DNA of 64,000 bases, taken from the NCBI RefSeq assembly GCF_018129985.1, contig NZ_JAFCKT010000001.1, positions 558,001 to 622,000 of the forward strand, written 5' to 3'. The translations under genes and the position numbers were made by a program. The stretch comes from Bradyrhizobium sp. SZCCT0148 (GTDB lineage Bacteria; Pseudomonadota; Alphaproteobacteria; Rhizobiales; Xanthobacteraceae). Positions 36,242 to 46,063 of this stretch are shown piece by piece. Numbering within the stretch: position 1 is the stretch's first letter; each line of letters starts with the position of its first letter. A model generated the notes under the pieces. That model did not search any database and was not told where the DNA came from. It saw nothing but the letters and a program-made list of their open reading frames with translations.

Positions 36242-36530
36242 TCGGCGGATGGAACTGCTTCGGCGGCCGTCTTCCCTGGTCGGCCCGAACGGGCGCCTGG
36301 TCTTCACCAATGCGCCGGGCGGGCCATGCTGGACGAGGCCTCGTTGCTGACCGAGCGAAACGGCGATTTGGCTGCAGCCGCGTCCGAGGCAGTGGGCACT
36401 CCGCGACGCGCTCGCGGCTGCCGGGAACGGCGAAGCGACGGTCGGGGGTGGTGGTCCGATTTCGCTCTCGGCCGCGCTCCCGGCGGGCGTGATCTGGCAA
36501 AATGTCGCGGCGCGAACTACATCATGCGCC
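36242..36530 (+). pseudogene. Frameshifted remnant of a LuxR-family regulator (PAS-like part)
   Basis: Reading across three frames gives LLRRPSSLVGPNGRLVFTNA, then AMLDEASLLTERNGDL, then ALRDALAAAGNGEATVGGGG. Together these resemble the central PAS-like region of bradyrhizobial LuxR-type helix-turn-helix regulators. The DNA-binding end is missing and is replaced by the sirtuin gene start. The call is inferred from pattern, not from a search. Confidence 0.45.
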
Positions 36531-37352
36531 ATGACCAATGCTCCGCTGCCAAACTCCCCGCTCCGGGATTTCGTCGACCGTCACGAAAAACTGTTCGTGC
36601 TGACCGGCGCCGGCTGCAGCACCAATTCGGGCATTCCCGATTACCGCGACAGTCATGGCAACTGGAAGCGGACGCCGCCGGTCAATTTTCAGGCCTTCAT
36701 GTCCGAGGTGCATACGCGCCGGCGCTATTGGGCGCGCAGCCTGATCGGCTGGCGGCGGTTCGGCCAGGCTCGCCCGAACGATGCGCATCACGCGCTGGCC
36801 CGGCTCGAGGCGAACGGGCGGTGCGGGATGCTGCTGACCCAAAACGTCGACCGGCTGCATCAATCCGCCGGCCACCGCCAGGTGATCGATTTGCACGGCC
36901 GGCTCGACCTGGTTCGCTGCATGGGTTGCGGGGACAAGACGCCGCGCGATGAATTTCAGCAAGCACTCGGTCGCGCGAATGCCGAATGGCTGACGCTCGA
37001 TGCAGCCGACGCACCGGACGGCGATGCTGATCTGGAGCACGAGGATTTTTCGTCCTTTCAAGTGCCTGCTTGCGAAGCCTGCGGCGGCATCCTCAAGCCC
37101 GATGTCGTGTTCTTCGGCGAGAACGTCCCCCGCGACATCGTCGCGACCGCGCAGGATCATCTGGCGCAGGCCGATGCCATGCTCGTCGTCGGATCGTCGC
37201 TGATGGTCTATTCCGGATTCCGCTTTGTTCAGTCTGCCGCGCAGCGCAAGATTCCGATTGCGGCGGTCAATCTCGGCCGCACCCGCGCCGACGATCTCCT
37301 TACGCTCAAGGTCGAGGAGCGCTGCGAAGCGGCGCTTGCATTCCTGCTCTGA
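36531..37352 (+). CDS. Sir2 family NAD-dependent protein deacetylase
   Basis: The 273-residue sirtuin has the NAD motif GAGCSTNSGIPDYR (26-39), QNVDRLH (104-110), catalytic H122 in DLHGRL, and zinc cysteines C130/C133 and C181/C184. It removes acyl groups from lysines using NAD+. The ATG at 36531 gives the canonical N-terminus; upstream sequence is the LuxR remnant. The zinc loop is longer than in CobB. Confidence 0.92.
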   Translation: MTNAPLPNSPLRDFVDRHEKLFVLTGAGCSTNSGIPDYRDSHGNWKRTPPVNFQAFMSEVHTRRRYWARSLIGWRRFGQARPNDAHHALARLEANGRCGMLLTQNVDRLHQSAGHRQVIDLHGRLDLVRCMGCGDKTPRDEFQQALGRANAEWLTLDAADAPDGDADLEHEDFSSFQVPACEACGGILKPDVVFFGENVPRDIVATAQDHLAQADAMLVVGSSLMVYSGFRFVQSAAQRKIPIAAVNLGRTRADDLLTLKVEERCEAALAFLL

Positions 37353-37377
37353 TCGAAGGGCTCGCGAACACGCCTTG

Positions 37378-37411
37378 CCTATTGCATAGGTGCCAAGCAG
37401 AATAGCTTGGC
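37378..37411. promoter_or_regulatory. Two adjacent dyads upstream of hyuA
   Basis: CCTAT-TGC-ATAGG (37378-37390) is followed immediately by GCCAAGC (37392-37398) paired with GCTTGGC (37405-37411). These lie 80-115 bp before the hyuA start and could be operator sites for the HyuAB-TRAP operon. Confidence 0.35.
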
Positions 37412-37491
37412 GCGGCGTTTCTCGTCATCCATGGCATGGAAATTGCTGCGTTTTCGACGACAGTTTTCGACGATCAGCCGGAGAATTTGGA

Positions 37492-39576
37492 ATGCTTGAG
37501 GGAGCCGAAGTGCGGCTTGCCGTCGATATCGGTGGCACATTTACCGACATCGTGCTGGACGTGGGTTTGGATCGCAAGACGCGCAAGCTGCTGACGACGC
37601 CGCAGCGTCCCGAGCAGGCGGTGCTGGATGGAATGCGTCTCATTCTCGCCGACGCGCGTGCCCATATCAGCGACATCGACGTCTTCATTCACGGCACCAC
37701 GCTCGCGACCAACGCCATCATCGAGCGCCGCGGCGCCAAGACGGCGCTGATTGCGACCGAAGGCTTTCGCGACGTGCTCGATATCGGCACCGAGAGCCGT
37801 TACGACCAGTATGATCTCACCATCGACAAGCCGAGGCCGCTGGCGCCGCGCAATCTGCGTTTCACCGTGCCCGAGCGCGTCGACGCCCACGGTGCCGTCC
37901 GTCTCCCGCTGGACGAAGCCTCGGTGCGTGCGCTCGCGCCGAAATTGCGTGACCTGGGCGTCGAAAGCGTCGCGATCGCCTTCCTGCATTCCTATGCCAA
38001 TCCCGAGCATGAGCGACGCGCAGCCGCGATCCTGGCCGAGGAGATGCCTGATATCTCCGTGACCGTGTCCTCGGCCGTTTGCCCGGAGATTCGCGAGTAT
38101 GAGCGCACATCGACCGCGGTGGCGAACGCATACGTGCAACCCTTGATCGACGGTTATCTCGCCCGCATGGCCGACGCCTTGCAGGTTGAGCAGTTCCGTG
38201 GCGCGATCTACCTCGTCACCTCAGGTGGCGGCGTCACGTCGATTGAGACGGCGCGGCGCTTTCCGGTGCGTCTCGTCGAGTCCGGGCCTGCCGGCGGCGC
38301 GATCTTCGCGGCCCAGATCGCGGCTCGGCTCGGCGAGAGCAAGGTGCTGTCCTTCGACATGGGCGGCACCACGGCCAAGATCTGCCTGATCGAGAAGTAC
38401 CAGCCCGAGACCTCGCGCGTGTTCGAGGTCGATCGCGCCGCGCGCTTTCTCAAGGGCTCAGGCCTGCCGGTGCGCATTCCCGTGATTGAGATGGTCGAAA
38501 TCGGCGCCGGCGGCGGCTCGATCGCCCATGTTGATGCGATGAAGCGCGTCACCGTCGGGCCCGAGAGCGCCTCCTCGGAGCCGGGACCGGCTTGCTACGG
38601 CCGAGGCGGCCAGCGCCCGGCCGTGACGGATGCGGACGTCGCGCTCGGCATGATCGATCCCGATGCTTTCGCCGGTGGCACGATCAAGCTCGATCCGGAG
38701 CTTTCGAAGAAGGCCTTGCTGAGCAGCGTCGGCGAGCCGCTCGGCTTGTCGGCGGAGACTGCGGCCTATGCCGTGCACGAGGTCGTCTGCGAGAACATGG
38801 CGAGTGCGGCGCGCGTCCATGCGGTCGAGCGCGGCGAGATCGTCGGGCAGCACACGCTGATCGCCTTCGGCGGTGCGGCGCCGCTGCATGCGGCGCGGGT
38901 TGCCGAGAAGATCGGCGTCTCCCGGGTGATCGTGCCGTCGAATGCCGGTGTCGGCTCGGCCGTTGGATTCCTGGCAGCTCCCATCGCCTATGAGCTGGTG
39001 CGCAGCCGCCACGTCCGGCTCGATGATTTCGACACCGAGGCGGTGTCGGATCTCTTGCAGGAAATGGTGACCGAGGCACGCGCATTGGTCGAGCCGGGCG
39101 CTGCCGGTGCGCCGGTGCGCGAGCGTCGCTCCGCCTTCATGCGCTATGTCGGCCAGGGCCATGAGATCTCGGTCGAACTGCCGAACCGCCGGCTGACGGC
39201 GACAGATCTCGCCGGCCTGCGGCAGAAGTTCGAGGCGGATTATTCCGCGATGTTCGAGCGGTCGATCCCGGGCGCCGCGATCGAGGTGTTGAGCTGGTCG
39301 GTGCTCGCCACCACCGATGCCCGCAATCCATCCGCCGTCGCTGCCGTCGCGCGCAAGCCGGCCGGCAAGGCGAGCGGCAGCCGCAAGTTCTTCGACGGCC
39401 GCGCAGGCGAGGTGATCGAGATTCCGCTCTATCGGCGCGAGGACATGGCGCCGGGCGCGACCATCGCGGGCCCTGCCGTGATCGCGGAAGACGAAACCTC
39501 CACCTTCGTCTCCAATAGTTTCGACGCGCACATCGACGGTGCCGGCAGCATCGTCATGGAACGAAAGGCAGCCTGA
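37492..39576 (+). CDS. Hydantoinase/oxoprolinase family protein, subunit A
   Basis: The 694-residue HyuA-type subunit has an ASKHA-like ATP-binding start DIGGTFTDIV and a second phosphate motif DMGGTTAKI. It acts with HyuB in ATP-dependent hydrolysis of cyclic amides such as 5-oxoproline, N-methylhydantoin or acetophenone-type ketones. The ATG at 37492 follows CCGGAGAATTTGG. It is first of a five-gene run with a TRAP transporter. Which ring is opened is unknown. Confidence 0.92.
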   Translation: MLEGAEVRLAVDIGGTFTDIVLDVGLDRKTRKLLTTPQRPEQAVLDGMRLILADARAHISDIDVFIHGTTLATNAIIERRGAKTALIATEGFRDVLDIGTESRYDQYDLTIDKPRPLAPRNLRFTVPERVDAHGAVRLPLDEASVRALAPKLRDLGVESVAIAFLHSYANPEHERRAAAILAEEMPDISVTVSSAVCPEIREYERTSTAVANAYVQPLIDGYLARMADALQVEQFRGAIYLVTSGGGVTSIETARRFPVRLVESGPAGGAIFAAQIAARLGESKVLSFDMGGTTAKICLIEKYQPETSRVFEVDRAARFLKGSGLPVRIPVIEMVEIGAGGGSIAHVDAMKRVTVGPESASSEPGPACYGRGGQRPAVTDADVALGMIDPDAFAGGTIKLDPELSKKALLSSVGEPLGLSAETAAYAVHEVVCENMASAARVHAVERGEIVGQHTLIAFGGAAPLHAARVAEKIGVSRVIVPSNAGVGSAVGFLAAPIAYELVRSRHVRLDDFDTEAVSDLLQEMVTEARALVEPGAAGAPVRERRSAFMRYVGQGHEISVELPNRRLTATDLAGLRQKFEADYSAMFERSIPGAAIEVLSWSVLATTDARNPSAVAAVARKPAGKASGSRKFFDGRAGEVIEIPLYRREDMAPGATIAGPAVIAEDETSTFVSNSFDAHIDGAGSIVMERKAA

Positions 39577-39578
39577 TC

Positions 39579-41237
39579 ATGAGCAAGGCAAACGGCGCGA
39601 GCCTGATCGATCTCCAGATCATGTGGCACCGGCTGATCGCCGTGGTCGAGGAGCAGGCGCAGGTGCTACTCCGCACCGCTTTCAGCCCGATCGTGCGCGA
39701 ATGCGGCGATCTCTCGGCCGGCGTGTTCGACCTCAAGGGGCGCATGCTGGCGCAGGCAGTGACCGGCACGCCCGGTCACGTCAACTCGATGGCGGAATCG
39801 GTCAAGCACTTCATCAATCACTTCCCGATCGAGACGATGAAGGAGGGCGACGCCTACATCACCAACGATCCATGGATGGGCACCGGCCACCTCAACGATT
39901 TCGTCGTCACCACGCCCTGCTTCAAGGATGGCAAGCCGGTCGCGCTGTTCTCCTGCACCAGCCATCTCATGGACATCGGCGGCATTGGCTTCGGTCCTGA
40001 TGCCACCGACGTGTTCATGGAGGGGCTCTACATCCCGATGCTGAAGCTGATCGACCAGGGTGTCGTCAACGAGACGCTGATGGCGATGATCCGCACCAAC
40101 ACGCGGCTGCCGATCGACACCGAGGGCGACACCTATTCGCTGGCCGGCTGCAACGACGTCGGCTGCGAGCGCCTTGTCGAAATGATGACCGAGTTCGGCA
40201 TCGACACGCTTGACGAGCTCGGCGACTACATCTGCGACCGCTCGCGCGAGGCGGTGCTCGCCGAGATCGCCAAGCTGCCGAAGGGTAGCTGGCGCAACAC
40301 GATGGTCGTCGACGGCTACGACGCGCCTGTCACGCTGGCGGCCATGCTGACGATCTCGGAGACAGGCATTCATGTCGATTTCGACGGCACTTCAACGGCC
40401 TCGAAGTTCGGCATCAACGTGCCGCTGTCCTACACTATCGCCTACACCGTGTTCGGGCTCGGCTGCGTCGTTGCCTCGCAGATCCCGAACAATGCCGGTT
40501 CACTGTCGCCGCTGACGGTGTCGGCGCCGACAGGCGCGATCCTCAATGCGCCGAAACCGGCGCCGGTCGCTTCGCGACACATCATCGGCCAGATGCTGCC
40601 CGACGTCGTGTTCGGCTGCCTGCGCCAGATCATTCCCGAGCGTGTGCCTGCGGAAGGCACCTCCTGCCTGTGGAATCTCAACGTGCGCGGCCAGACGCGA
40701 AGCGGCGTCGGCGGCAATTACGGATTCTCGATGGCGGTGACCTCCAACGGCGGCACCGGTGCGCGGTTTGCCAAGGACGGGCTTTCGGCGACGGCTTACC
40801 CGAGCGGCGTGCGTGGCACGCCGGTCGAGATCGCAGAGACGCAGACGCCGCTCATTTTCTGGCGCAAAGAGCTGCGTCCGGATTCCGGCGGGGCAGGGCG
40901 CACCCGCGGCGGCCTCGGCCAGATCATCGAGGTAGGCAGCGGCGTCGACGCGCCGTTCGACATCCTGGCGGCGTTCGACCGCATCGATCATCCGCCGCGC
41001 GGACGCGACGGTGGCAAGAATGGCGAGGCGGGCTATGTCGGCCTGAAGTCCGGCAAGAAGCTGCGCGGCAAGGGCTTCCAGCAGGTGCCGCCGGATGATC
41101 GGCTGGTGGTGCTCACGCCCGGCGGCGCCGGCATCGGTGCGCCCGGGACGCGCGATCGCGCGGCGGTCGAGGCCGATGTCGAAAGCGGGCTCGTCTCCGC
41201 GGACAATGCGGTTGCAATTTATGGGTACGCGCGCTGA
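39579..41237 (+). CDS. Hydantoinase/oxoprolinase family protein, subunit B
   Basis: The 552-residue HyuB subunit has the block GDAYITNDPWMGTGHLND near residues 89-106 and the C-terminal RTRGGLGQ stretch. It completes the ATP-dependent cyclic-amide hydrolase with the gene 2 bp upstream. Its length is normal for the family. Confidence 0.93.
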   Translation: MSKANGASLIDLQIMWHRLIAVVEEQAQVLLRTAFSPIVRECGDLSAGVFDLKGRMLAQAVTGTPGHVNSMAESVKHFINHFPIETMKEGDAYITNDPWMGTGHLNDFVVTTPCFKDGKPVALFSCTSHLMDIGGIGFGPDATDVFMEGLYIPMLKLIDQGVVNETLMAMIRTNTRLPIDTEGDTYSLAGCNDVGCERLVEMMTEFGIDTLDELGDYICDRSREAVLAEIAKLPKGSWRNTMVVDGYDAPVTLAAMLTISETGIHVDFDGTSTASKFGINVPLSYTIAYTVFGLGCVVASQIPNNAGSLSPLTVSAPTGAILNAPKPAPVASRHIIGQMLPDVVFGCLRQIIPERVPAEGTSCLWNLNVRGQTRSGVGGNYGFSMAVTSNGGTGARFAKDGLSATAYPSGVRGTPVEIAETQTPLIFWRKELRPDSGGAGRTRGGLGQIIEVGSGVDAPFDILAAFDRIDHPPRGRDGGKNGEAGYVGLKSGKKLRGKGFQQVPPDDRLVVLTPGGAGIGAPGTRDRAAVEADVESGLVSADNAVAIYGYAR

Positions 41238-41270
41238 CGCGTCGGTGCGTTTGGTAAATGGAGGGGCTCT

Positions 41271-42272
41271 ATGATCACGCGACGTAACTTCACTGCGGGC
41301 GCAGCCACGCTGCTCGCCACCGGCCATATCTCGACCCGTGCTCGCGCGGCGACGACGAACTGGGACATGTCGACCGTCTGGCCCGAAGGCAATTTCCACA
41401 CCCAAAACGCCTTTGCCTTCGCTGAAGAGGTGAAGAAGCAGACGGGCGGCGCGGTGGCCATCACCGTGAAGGCGGGTGGCCAGCTCGGCTTCAAGGGGCC
41501 GGAGCATCTGCGCGCCGTGCGCGACGGCCTGGTGCCGCTCGCAGATGTCCTCAACATCCAGCAGGTCGGCGACGAGCCTTTCATGGGTGTCGAGAGCATT
41601 CCGTTCCTCTGTGGCTCCGTAGAGGAATTGAAAGTCCTGCACAAATACGTTCGGCCCGAATATGAGAAGATCGCCGCGCGCAACAACCAGAAGATCCTCT
41701 ACATCGTGCCGTGGCCGACGCAGTACCTGCATCTCAAGGCGAAAGTCGCCGACGTCGAGGGGCTGAAGAACATCAAGATCCGCGTGCCTGACAAGAACGC
41801 GGTCGACATGCTGAACGCCATCGGCATGGCAGCGGTGATGATCCCCTGGGGCGAGACGATCCCCGCGCTCGCCTCCGGCGCGGTCGCCGGCGTCTCCACC
41901 TCGTCGGTATCGGGCGTCGACGGCAAGTTCTGGGAGTTCCTGAAATATGTCTACCCGACCAACCACGTCTGGTCGTCGCAGATGCTCACCGTCAATCTCG
42001 ATTCCTGGAAGGCCATCCCTGCAGACCAGCAGAAGCTCGTCGCGGATATCGCGGCGAAGATGGAGCCCGGCTTCTGGGCCAACTCGCTCAAGGCCGACGT
42101 CGACAGCCTCAACCGTCTCAAGGAGGGCGGCATGGAGGTGGTACCGGTCTCCGACACGATGATGACCGACATCCGGGCCAAGACCGCGCCGCAGCTCGAC
42201 GCGTTCCTCAAGCGTGTGCCGGCGGCGGACAAGCCGGTGCGGGCCTATCTCGCCGAAATGAAACGCGGCTGA
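41271..42272 (+). CDS. TRAP transporter solute-binding protein DctP-type
   Basis: The 333-residue DctP-family protein has a Tat-like leader (MITRRNFTAG, cleavage near ARA at residue 26). It captures an organic acid or ring-amide in the periplasm and delivers it to the QM permease. Lying after hyuAB, it probably imports the HyuAB substrate. Confidence 0.92.
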   Translation: MITRRNFTAGAATLLATGHISTRARAATTNWDMSTVWPEGNFHTQNAFAFAEEVKKQTGGAVAITVKAGGQLGFKGPEHLRAVRDGLVPLADVLNIQQVGDEPFMGVESIPFLCGSVEELKVLHKYVRPEYEKIAARNNQKILYIVPWPTQYLHLKAKVADVEGLKNIKIRVPDKNAVDMLNAIGMAAVMIPWGETIPALASGAVAGVSTSSVSGVDGKFWEFLKYVYPTNHVWSSQMLTVNLDSWKAIPADQQKLVADIAAKMEPGFWANSLKADVDSLNRLKEGGMEVVPVSDTMMTDIRAKTAPQLDAFLKRVPAADKPVRAYLAEMKRG

Positions 42273-42280
42273 GGGGACCC

Positions 42281-42874
42281 GTGGTGAGCGTTTCGTCCGA
42301 AGCACAGCAGAGCCTCAATGCAGCGGCGCCCGCGCCGTTGCGCATCCTGCTCGACGGCATCGACCGGCTCGGCCGGCTCGACGGCTGGATCGGCGGCGGC
42401 TGCCTGTTAACGCTGACGTTGCTGATGCTGTGCGAAGTCGCGACGCGCTTCCTCTCGAACTTCCTGCCGTTCTTTCCCCCGACGATCTCGATCGCCTGGG
42501 AATATTCTTCTTATCTGATGGCGGCGTCGTTCACCTTCGGCGCCGCCATGACCTTGCGCGTCGGCGGCCACATCCGTGTCGTGCTGTTGCTCAAGAACGC
42601 GCCGGCGCCGGTACAGCGCGCGCTCGAGATCCTGTCGGCCGCGGCCGGCTTCGCGTTCATGGCGTTCCTGACCTCGGCCATGGCGAAATTCGCCTTTGCC
42701 GCCTACACGCGCGGCCAGGTCTCGACCTCGAGCGACACGCCCCTGTGGTTTCCGGAAGCCGTCGTCACCTTCGGCATGCTGCTACTGACGCTCCAATTCC
42801 TAGCGCGCGCGATCCAGGCCGTGCTCGGCCTTCCGCTGGAAGACCACCGGATGAAGGCGTCGCCTGTCGAATGA
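42281..42874 (+). CDS. TRAP transporter small permease DctQ-type
   Basis: The 197-residue four-helix membrane protein begins with a GTG start, 8 bp after the binding-protein stop. The WEYSSYLMAASFTFGAAMTLR block is typical of DctQ. It forms the fixed partner of the large permease. Confidence 0.9.
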   Translation: MVSVSSEAQQSLNAAAPAPLRILLDGIDRLGRLDGWIGGGCLLTLTLLMLCEVATRFLSNFLPFFPPTISIAWEYSSYLMAASFTFGAAMTLRVGGHIRVVLLLKNAPAPVQRALEILSAAAGFAFMAFLTSAMAKFAFAAYTRGQVSTSSDTPLWFPEAVVTFGMLLLTLQFLARAIQAVLGLPLEDHRMKASPVE

Positions 42875-42905
42875 CCTTCCTGCTCACCTTCGGATTCAAG
42901 ATCGC

Positions 42906-44210
42906 ATGACCATCGAAGTCGTCGCCCTGTTCGCGATCCTGTTTGCCCTGCTGGCCTGCGGCGTCTGGATCGGCCTGACGCTCGCGCTCACCGCGACGTT
43001 GCTGCTGGCGATGTTCCGCTCGATCCCGCTCGACAAGCTGCTGCCGCAATATGCCTGGAACATCCTGACCACCCAGGAACTGCTGGCGCTGCCGCTATTC
43101 ATCCTGATGGGCGAATTGTTGTTCCGCACCCGCCTGTCGCGCTCGCTGTTCCAGGGCCTCGCTCCGTGGGCAGGGTTGCTGCCCGGACGCCTGCTGCATG
43201 TGAATGTGATCGGTTGCACCATCTTCGCGGCGATCTCGGGCTCGTCGGCGGCGACCACGCAGGTGATAGGCCGCATGTCGCTCAACGAGTTGCTGCGCCG
43301 CGGCTATTCCCGGGACATCGCGATCGGATCGCTCGCCGGCGCCGGCACGCTCGGCTTCCTGATCCCGCCGTCCAACATCATGATCATCTACGGAGTGCTG
43401 GGCGACGTCTCGATCCTGAAGCTGTTCACCGCCGGCGTGCTGCCGGGCTTCCTGCTCGCCGCGACTTTTATGGCCTGGGTCATGCTGCACACCACGCTCA
43501 GGCCGGCGATGGTCCCTGAGACGGAGGCAAAGCTCTCACAGGTGCCGTGGAGCGAGCGCTTCGCCGCCTTGAAGGATCTTGCGCCCGCGCTCTTCCTGAT
43601 CGCCTGCGTGCTCGGCTCGATGTATGGCGGCCTCGCGACGCCGTCGGAAGCCGCTGCCGTCGGCGTGCTCGGCGCCGCTCTGGTCGCATGGGCGCAGGGC
43701 TCGATGTCGCAGCAGGTGATCCGCGACGTGCTGATCGGCTCGGTCGTGACCTGTTCGATGATCGCGCTGATCGTGCTGGGCGCCTCGATCCTCGGCAATG
43801 CCGCGGCGTTCCTCGGCATCCCCCAGGCGGTGGCGGCCTTCGTGAAGGGGCTCGGCCTGTCGCCTTTCATGCTGATCGTGGTGCTGGTCATCTTCTATCT
43901 CGTCCTCGGCTGCTTCCTCGACGGCTTCTCGATGATCGTGATGACGCTGCCGATCGTGTTGCCGATCGTGAAAGGGGCCGGCTTCGACGAGATCTGGTTC
44001 GGCGTCTTCCTCGTGCTCGCCGTCGAGATGGCCCAGATCACCCCGCCGGTCGGCTTCAACCTGTTCGTGATCCAGGGCCTCACCGAGGATGGCCTCGGCT
44101 ATATCGCACGCGTCACGATGCCCTACCTCCTTATCATGATCGGCTTCGTGCTGCTGCTGACGCTGTGGCCGGGGATCGTCACGATCCTGCCGCGCGTACT
44201 TTACGGATAG
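42906..44210 (+). CDS. TRAP transporter large permease DctM-type
   Basis: The 434-residue transporter has about 12 membrane segments. DctM markers include AAISGSSAATTQ near residue 104 and LGFLIPPSNIMIIYGV near 156. It drives sodium- or proton-coupled uptake. It ends the HyuAB-TRAP operon. Confidence 0.93.
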   Translation: MTIEVVALFAILFALLACGVWIGLTLALTATLLLAMFRSIPLDKLLPQYAWNILTTQELLALPLFILMGELLFRTRLSRSLFQGLAPWAGLLPGRLLHVNVIGCTIFAAISGSSAATTQVIGRMSLNELLRRGYSRDIAIGSLAGAGTLGFLIPPSNIMIIYGVLGDVSILKLFTAGVLPGFLLAATFMAWVMLHTTLRPAMVPETEAKLSQVPWSERFAALKDLAPALFLIACVLGSMYGGLATPSEAAAVGVLGAALVAWAQGSMSQQVIRDVLIGSVVTCSMIALIVLGASILGNAAAFLGIPQAVAAFVKGLGLSPFMLIVVLVIFYLVLGCFLDGFSMIVMTLPIVLPIVKGAGFDEIWFGVFLVLAVEMAQITPPVGFNLFVIQGLTEDGLGYIARVTMPYLLIMIGFVLLLTLWPGIVTILPRVLYG

Positions 44211-44385
44211 CGAAAGCGCTCTTCGAAAACGCTGCACGGTCCCTGACCCATAAGATCGACCCTACCCGTCGGCAACGGCATGGATGACCGCCGCGCGACG
44301 GTGCGCGGTGCACGCTAATGGCCCGGCTGGTGCCGCTTTGGCGTCTTGCACCCTCTTTCGGCCGAGGAGGCCGCTGATCCGGCTA

Positions 44386-44410
44386 GGAACCATTCAAACA
44401 AGGGTGAGTT
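44386..44410 (+). promoter_or_regulatory. Probable EcfG (general stress sigma) promoter
   Basis: GGAAC at 44386-44390, sixteen bases, then AGTT at 44407-44410 fits the alphaproteobacterial GGAAC-N16/17-CGTT consensus except for the first base of the -10 element. It lies 43 bp upstream of the ATG of the stress operon, whose products suit a PhyR/EcfG target. Confidence 0.55.
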
Positions 44411-44452
44411 CGTCCTGCAACAACGACAAGAAAGAACCAAGAGGGTGAAGTC

Positions 44453-45397
44453 ATGACGCGATCAGTCGAAGACCTGAGGCGAGAGTCGGAGCGCAGCCGT
44501 GCGGAACTCTCCGCCACTGTCGACAGGCTCAAGGACCAGATATCCGACACCACGGAAAATATTCGGCACTCGGTCTCACCCGAACACATCAAATCGGAGA
44601 TGTCGGATTACGTTGACCGAAAAACCCAAAGCTGGGTGGACGGGTTCAAACAGCAAATCATGGACAATCCCATGCGTGCCGTGGCTGTCGGCACGGCCGT
44701 GGGTGTGCCGCTTCTTCGTCTTGCGAGAGGTGTACCGTTGCCGCTTCTGATGATCGGCGCCGGCCTTGCCCTAACCTCGAAGACCGCGCGGGATCGCGCT
44801 GCAGAGATGACAGCTCCCGTCATGGGTCAAGCGGAACAGATGCTCGAAGGTGCCACTGATACCGCCCAGGCGGTGCAGCGCGACGTGAAGGCTCGTTTAA
44901 CCTCGGTGCAGGATCAGGTCTCCGGATTGGCCGACGATGCGCGGGAGGCTGCAACAGGTCTCGCCGACGACCTGACCGCCAGGGCCGGCCGTGCCGCGGA
45001 CACCATGCGAAGCGGTATGGACGCGGTCAACGATGCTGCTGCGAAAGCGCCCGGTCAGGCCCGCCAGATCATTGGTGACAACGCTGCGCTGATCAGCGGT
45101 ATCGGCATTGCCATCGGCGCCATCATCGCGGCGGCCTTGCCTGAGACGAGCGCGGAATCGCAGGCAATGGGCTCGGCCAGCGACAACATCAAGCGGGCGG
45201 CCGGAGAGGCGGCGCAGTCCGGCTTCGAAGGCGTCAAGGATGCAGCAATGTCGACGGCTGATGCGGTCGCGAAGAGCGTTGGTGGATCCGATCTTGGCGG
45301 ACACGCCAGCCAAATGACCAGGAATGTGGCTGACACACTCAAGGATGCCGCCGACGAAGTCGTGACGGCGGCGTTCCGACCGGCCCAGAAAACCTAA
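44453..45397 (+). CDS. DUF3618-containing membrane-associated protein
   Basis: The 314-residue protein has the DUF3618 signature near residues 5-30 (DLRRESERSRAELSATVDRL), a hydrophobic region near 75-110 and an amphipathic Ala-rich body with a second membrane segment (IGIAIGAIIAAAL, residues about 220-232). It heads a four-gene operon of envelope-associated proteins. Function is unknown; similar genes occur in general-stress regulons of alphaproteobacteria. Confidence 0.82.
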   Translation: MTRSVEDLRRESERSRAELSATVDRLKDQISDTTENIRHSVSPEHIKSEMSDYVDRKTQSWVDGFKQQIMDNPMRAVAVGTAVGVPLLRLARGVPLPLLMIGAGLALTSKTARDRAAEMTAPVMGQAEQMLEGATDTAQAVQRDVKARLTSVQDQVSGLADDAREAATGLADDLTARAGRAADTMRSGMDAVNDAAAKAPGQARQIIGDNAALISGIGIAIGAIIAAALPETSAESQAMGSASDNIKRAAGEAAQSGFEGVKDAAMSTADAVAKSVGGSDLGGHASQMTRNVADTLKDAADEVVTAAFRPAQKT

Positions 45398-45415
45398 CAT
45401 CGAAAGATAAACATC

Positions 45416-46063
45416 ATGAGCAATTCAGACCTCAACAAGACGAGCGGTTCCACCAAGGGCCGCGACACCAGCCCAATCACCAATATCAAGGGCCAGATGG
45501 ACGATGCCGGCGCTGAGATGAAGCAGCGTGCCGGCGACGCACTCCAGGCCTCGTCAGATCTCGCCCGCGACAAGTTCAAGGAAGCCACTGACGCCGCGAA
45601 GGAAGTGGCAGACGGCGCCATGGACAAGATCGAAGGTGAGGCAGGACAGAAGCAACAAGCGGGCGCCGATTTCGTCGACCGTCTTGCTGGCAACTTCCGG
45701 GAGGCCGCGCGTGCCTTCGAGAAGGACGTTCCCTTGGCTGCGCGCGGCATCAATTCGGCGGCCGACTATGTCGAAGATGCTGCGACCAAGATCCGCGACG
45801 GAAGTTTCCGCGATGTCCTGGAAGGGGCGACTGACTTCGCCAAGCGGCAGCCGGCAGCGTTTTTGGGAATGTCGGTCCTTGCCGGCTTTGCCGTCGTGCG
45901 CTTCTTGAAGGCCTCGGGCGGGCAGGCGTCGACTTCACCTCAGGCCGGTGCAACGAGCGCAAGCCGGCCAGGCACCTTTGCTGCGAAAGAGAGCCAGTCG
46001 ACGCCAGGGTCGAACGTGAACCGGCAGCAAAAGTCCTTCACGCAAGGTAGCAGCGTATCATGA
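45416..46063 (+). CDS. YtxH/CsbD-like amphipathic stress protein
   Basis: The 215-residue protein is hydrophilic and Ala/Lys/Asp-rich with helical repeats (KFKEATDAAKEVADGAMDKI), a short hydrophobic segment near residue 140-160 and a Ser/Thr-rich tail. It resembles CsbD- or LEA-like proteins rather than an enzyme. Its stop overlaps the next start by four bases. Confidence 0.75.
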   Translation: MSNSDLNKTSGSTKGRDTSPITNIKGQMDDAGAEMKQRAGDALQASSDLARDKFKEATDAAKEVADGAMDKIEGEAGQKQQAGADFVDRLAGNFREAARAFEKDVPLAARGINSAADYVEDAATKIRDGSFRDVLEGATDFAKRQPAAFLGMSVLAGFAVVRFLKASGGQASTSPQAGATSASRPGTFAAKESQSTPGSNVNRQQKSFTQGSSVS

